Shown here: piece after piece, positions 28,275 to 29,079 of the stretch
Layout of the letters: every line of letters begins with the position of its first letter
How positions within the stretch are numbered: position 1 is the first letter of the stretch
Assembly (NCBI GenBank): GCA_025928215.1
Contig: JAICJW010000007.1
Coordinates: 1-29,079, forward strand
Reading direction: 5' to 3'
Length of the DNA stretch: 29,079 nucleotides
Source of the DNA: Chloroflexia bacterium
GTDB lineage: Bacteria > Chloroflexota > Chloroflexia > Thermomicrobiales > JALYUS01
Made by a program: the position numbers and the translations under genes
The notes under the pieces: generated by a model
Database searches by the model: none
What the model was told of the DNA's origin: nothing
The model's input: only the letters and a program-made list of their open reading frames with translations

Positions 28275-29079
28275 CTACGGCGTTGGTGTGGCCGTCGTAC
28301 TCGTGCTGGTGCCGTTCGCCGGGGCGGCAGGTGAGGCAGGCGGGGCAGGCGTACCTGCCGCCCCAGTCGCCGCCGGTGTCCCCGCTCCCGGCGTACCGCT
28401 CGGTTCCGGCGTTGGCGGGGCGGGCGTGAAGGTCGGCGTCGCGGGCGCGCCTGCGGGTGGCTCGAATCCGGTCGGCGGCGATGGAATCGGCGTGGGCAGC
28501 GATTGCTTCAGTTTCGCCTTTGCCGTCTCAGCGGTCAGCCAGTCCGCGAACGCCTTATCGCGCAGTTGACGATAGACAGCGTCTTCGAACTCGCGATCCG
28601 CCGGGTGATCGGTCACGGTGATGATGTCCCAGCCGAAATCGGTCTGCACCGGATCGCTGACTCCATTGACGGGCAGCGCGAATGCCGCGTCCTCCAATGG
28701 TTTGGGCAGGATGCCGCGCGGGACATAGCCAAGATCGCCGCCATTCGGTTTCGTCGTCGTATCTGTACTCAATTCAGTGGCGACCGTCTGGAAATTCTGC
28801 CCCTGCGTGACGATGCGATTGCGGGCATCCTGCGCCGCTTCCTTCGTCGGCAGGAGAATGTGATATGCGTGGACTTCCTCGCCGTGCGTCGGCGATTTCG
28901 CTTCGAGCGCTTCACGCGCCTTCTGCCGAGCGAGGGCGGGCTTGATGATGAGCCGTTTGTAATCGCTCAGGCTCATACTCGCGTCTTTCTGGCGCTCCTT
29001 GACGAAATCAGCGAGTGAGGCGGTCGAGGTGGCGCGTGCCTCCTGATTCGTTGGTGTCTGCGTCGGCACCGGTGTTTCG
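28275..29079 (-). CDS. Parvulin-type (PpiC) peptidyl-prolyl isomerase, SurA/PrsA-like (5' partial)
   Basis: The minus-strand frame is open to the window edge, so the N-terminus (probably signal peptide and SurA/PrsA-like chaperone part) is missing; 268 codons are visible. The parvulin domain spans about residues 72-160: HAYHILLPTKEAAQDARNRI, TVATELSTDTTTKPNGGDLGYVPRGILPKPLEDAAFAL and DFGWDIITVTD, the usual strand-helix order with the GGDLG-x-(V/F)-xRG loop. A helical part follows, and then a Pro/Thr/Ala-rich tail of about 65 residues. The protein is probably exported and helps fold secreted proteins. Its PT-rich parts resemble the secreted proteins at the start of the window. Confidence 0.92.
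   Translation of the reverse strand, partial: ETPVPTQTPTNQEARATSTASLADFVKERQKDASMSLSDYKRLIIKPALARQKAREALEAKSPTHGEEVHAYHILLPTKEAAQDARNRIVTQGQNFQTVATELSTDTTTKPNGGDLGYVPRGILPKPLEDAAFALPVNGVSDPVQTDFGWDIITVTDHPADREFEDAVYRQLRDKAFADWLTAETAKAKLKQSLPTPIPSPPTGFEPPAGAPATPTFTPAPPTPEPSGTPGAGTPAATGAAGTPAPPASPAAPANGTSTSTTATPTP

Overview
The window is a GC-rich bacterial chromosome segment with no phage, plasmid, CRISPR, tRNA or rRNA signal. It probably comes from the Chloroflexota (Thermomicrobia-like). This is inferred from secreted proteins with the 'RRVLSYTPTN...VEMGNIGQHYFQWRY'-type domain, a wall-side domain with an 'IYVL..GTW..F'-type ending, long Pro/Thr/Ala linkers, and the gene mix. Taxonomy is not proven by anything here. 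All 31 genes are compactly arranged, often with ATGA or TAATG overlaps.

Layout. 1-3016: two tandem paralogous secreted proteins, the first cut by the window edge. 3176-5841: typA (translational GTPase) overlapped by an unrecognised gene. 6000-7363: NfeD-like/stomatin-like membrane pair. 7387-9349: an operon behind a strong promoter with operator-like repeats, holding a 69-aa small protein, a DUF2089 regulator without zinc ligands and a DUF4097 beta-repeat protein. 9388-10119 (-): lactonase-like metallo-beta-lactamase. 10562-12705: ECF sigma factor plus a membrane anti-sigma factor carrying wall-side domains. 12925-13146 (-): small protein. 13418-16510: M20 peptidase, UspA-like protein and kynureninase in one overlapping unit. 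16534-17914 (-): GNAT acetyltransferase and methyltransferase. 18084-18326: small protein. 18432-19848 (-): thioredoxin-fold protein and metallophosphoesterase. 20028-22649: yajQ, rimO and a CDF-like membrane protein. 22704-23126 (-): single-domain response regulator. 23226-25685 (-): a three-gene phospholipid operon (CDP-alcohol phosphatidyltransferase, HAD phosphatase, LpxL/PatA-like acyltransferase). 25862-28041 (-): branched-chain aminotransferase coupled to a repetitive Pro-rich DUF1648 membrane protein. 28275-29079 (-): parvulin-type peptidyl-prolyl isomerase, cut by the window edge.

Structure beyond genes. Three families of dispersed palindromic or short repeats sit in the intergenic spaces. 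(1) A two-hairpin element with inverted termini lies at 12719-12918 and 28115-28272, with a half-copy at 20535-20576 that appears to supply the rimO ribosome-binding site. (2) A GGACTRA heptamer repeat lies at 25781-25808 and as a 15-bp inverted pair around a divergent promoter at 19865-20004. (3) A 14-bp-arm palindrome lies at 22662-22691. Promoters recur as an extended -10 of the form TGnTAnnnT, mostly with poor -35 boxes.

I do not see a clear new defence or biosynthetic system. The least explained parts are the DUF2089/DUF4097 operon with its operator and small ORF, the ECF/anti-sigma pair with degenerate zinc site, the tandem secreted paralogues with identical tracts, and the repeat families positioned at stop codons, ribosome-binding sites and promoters.
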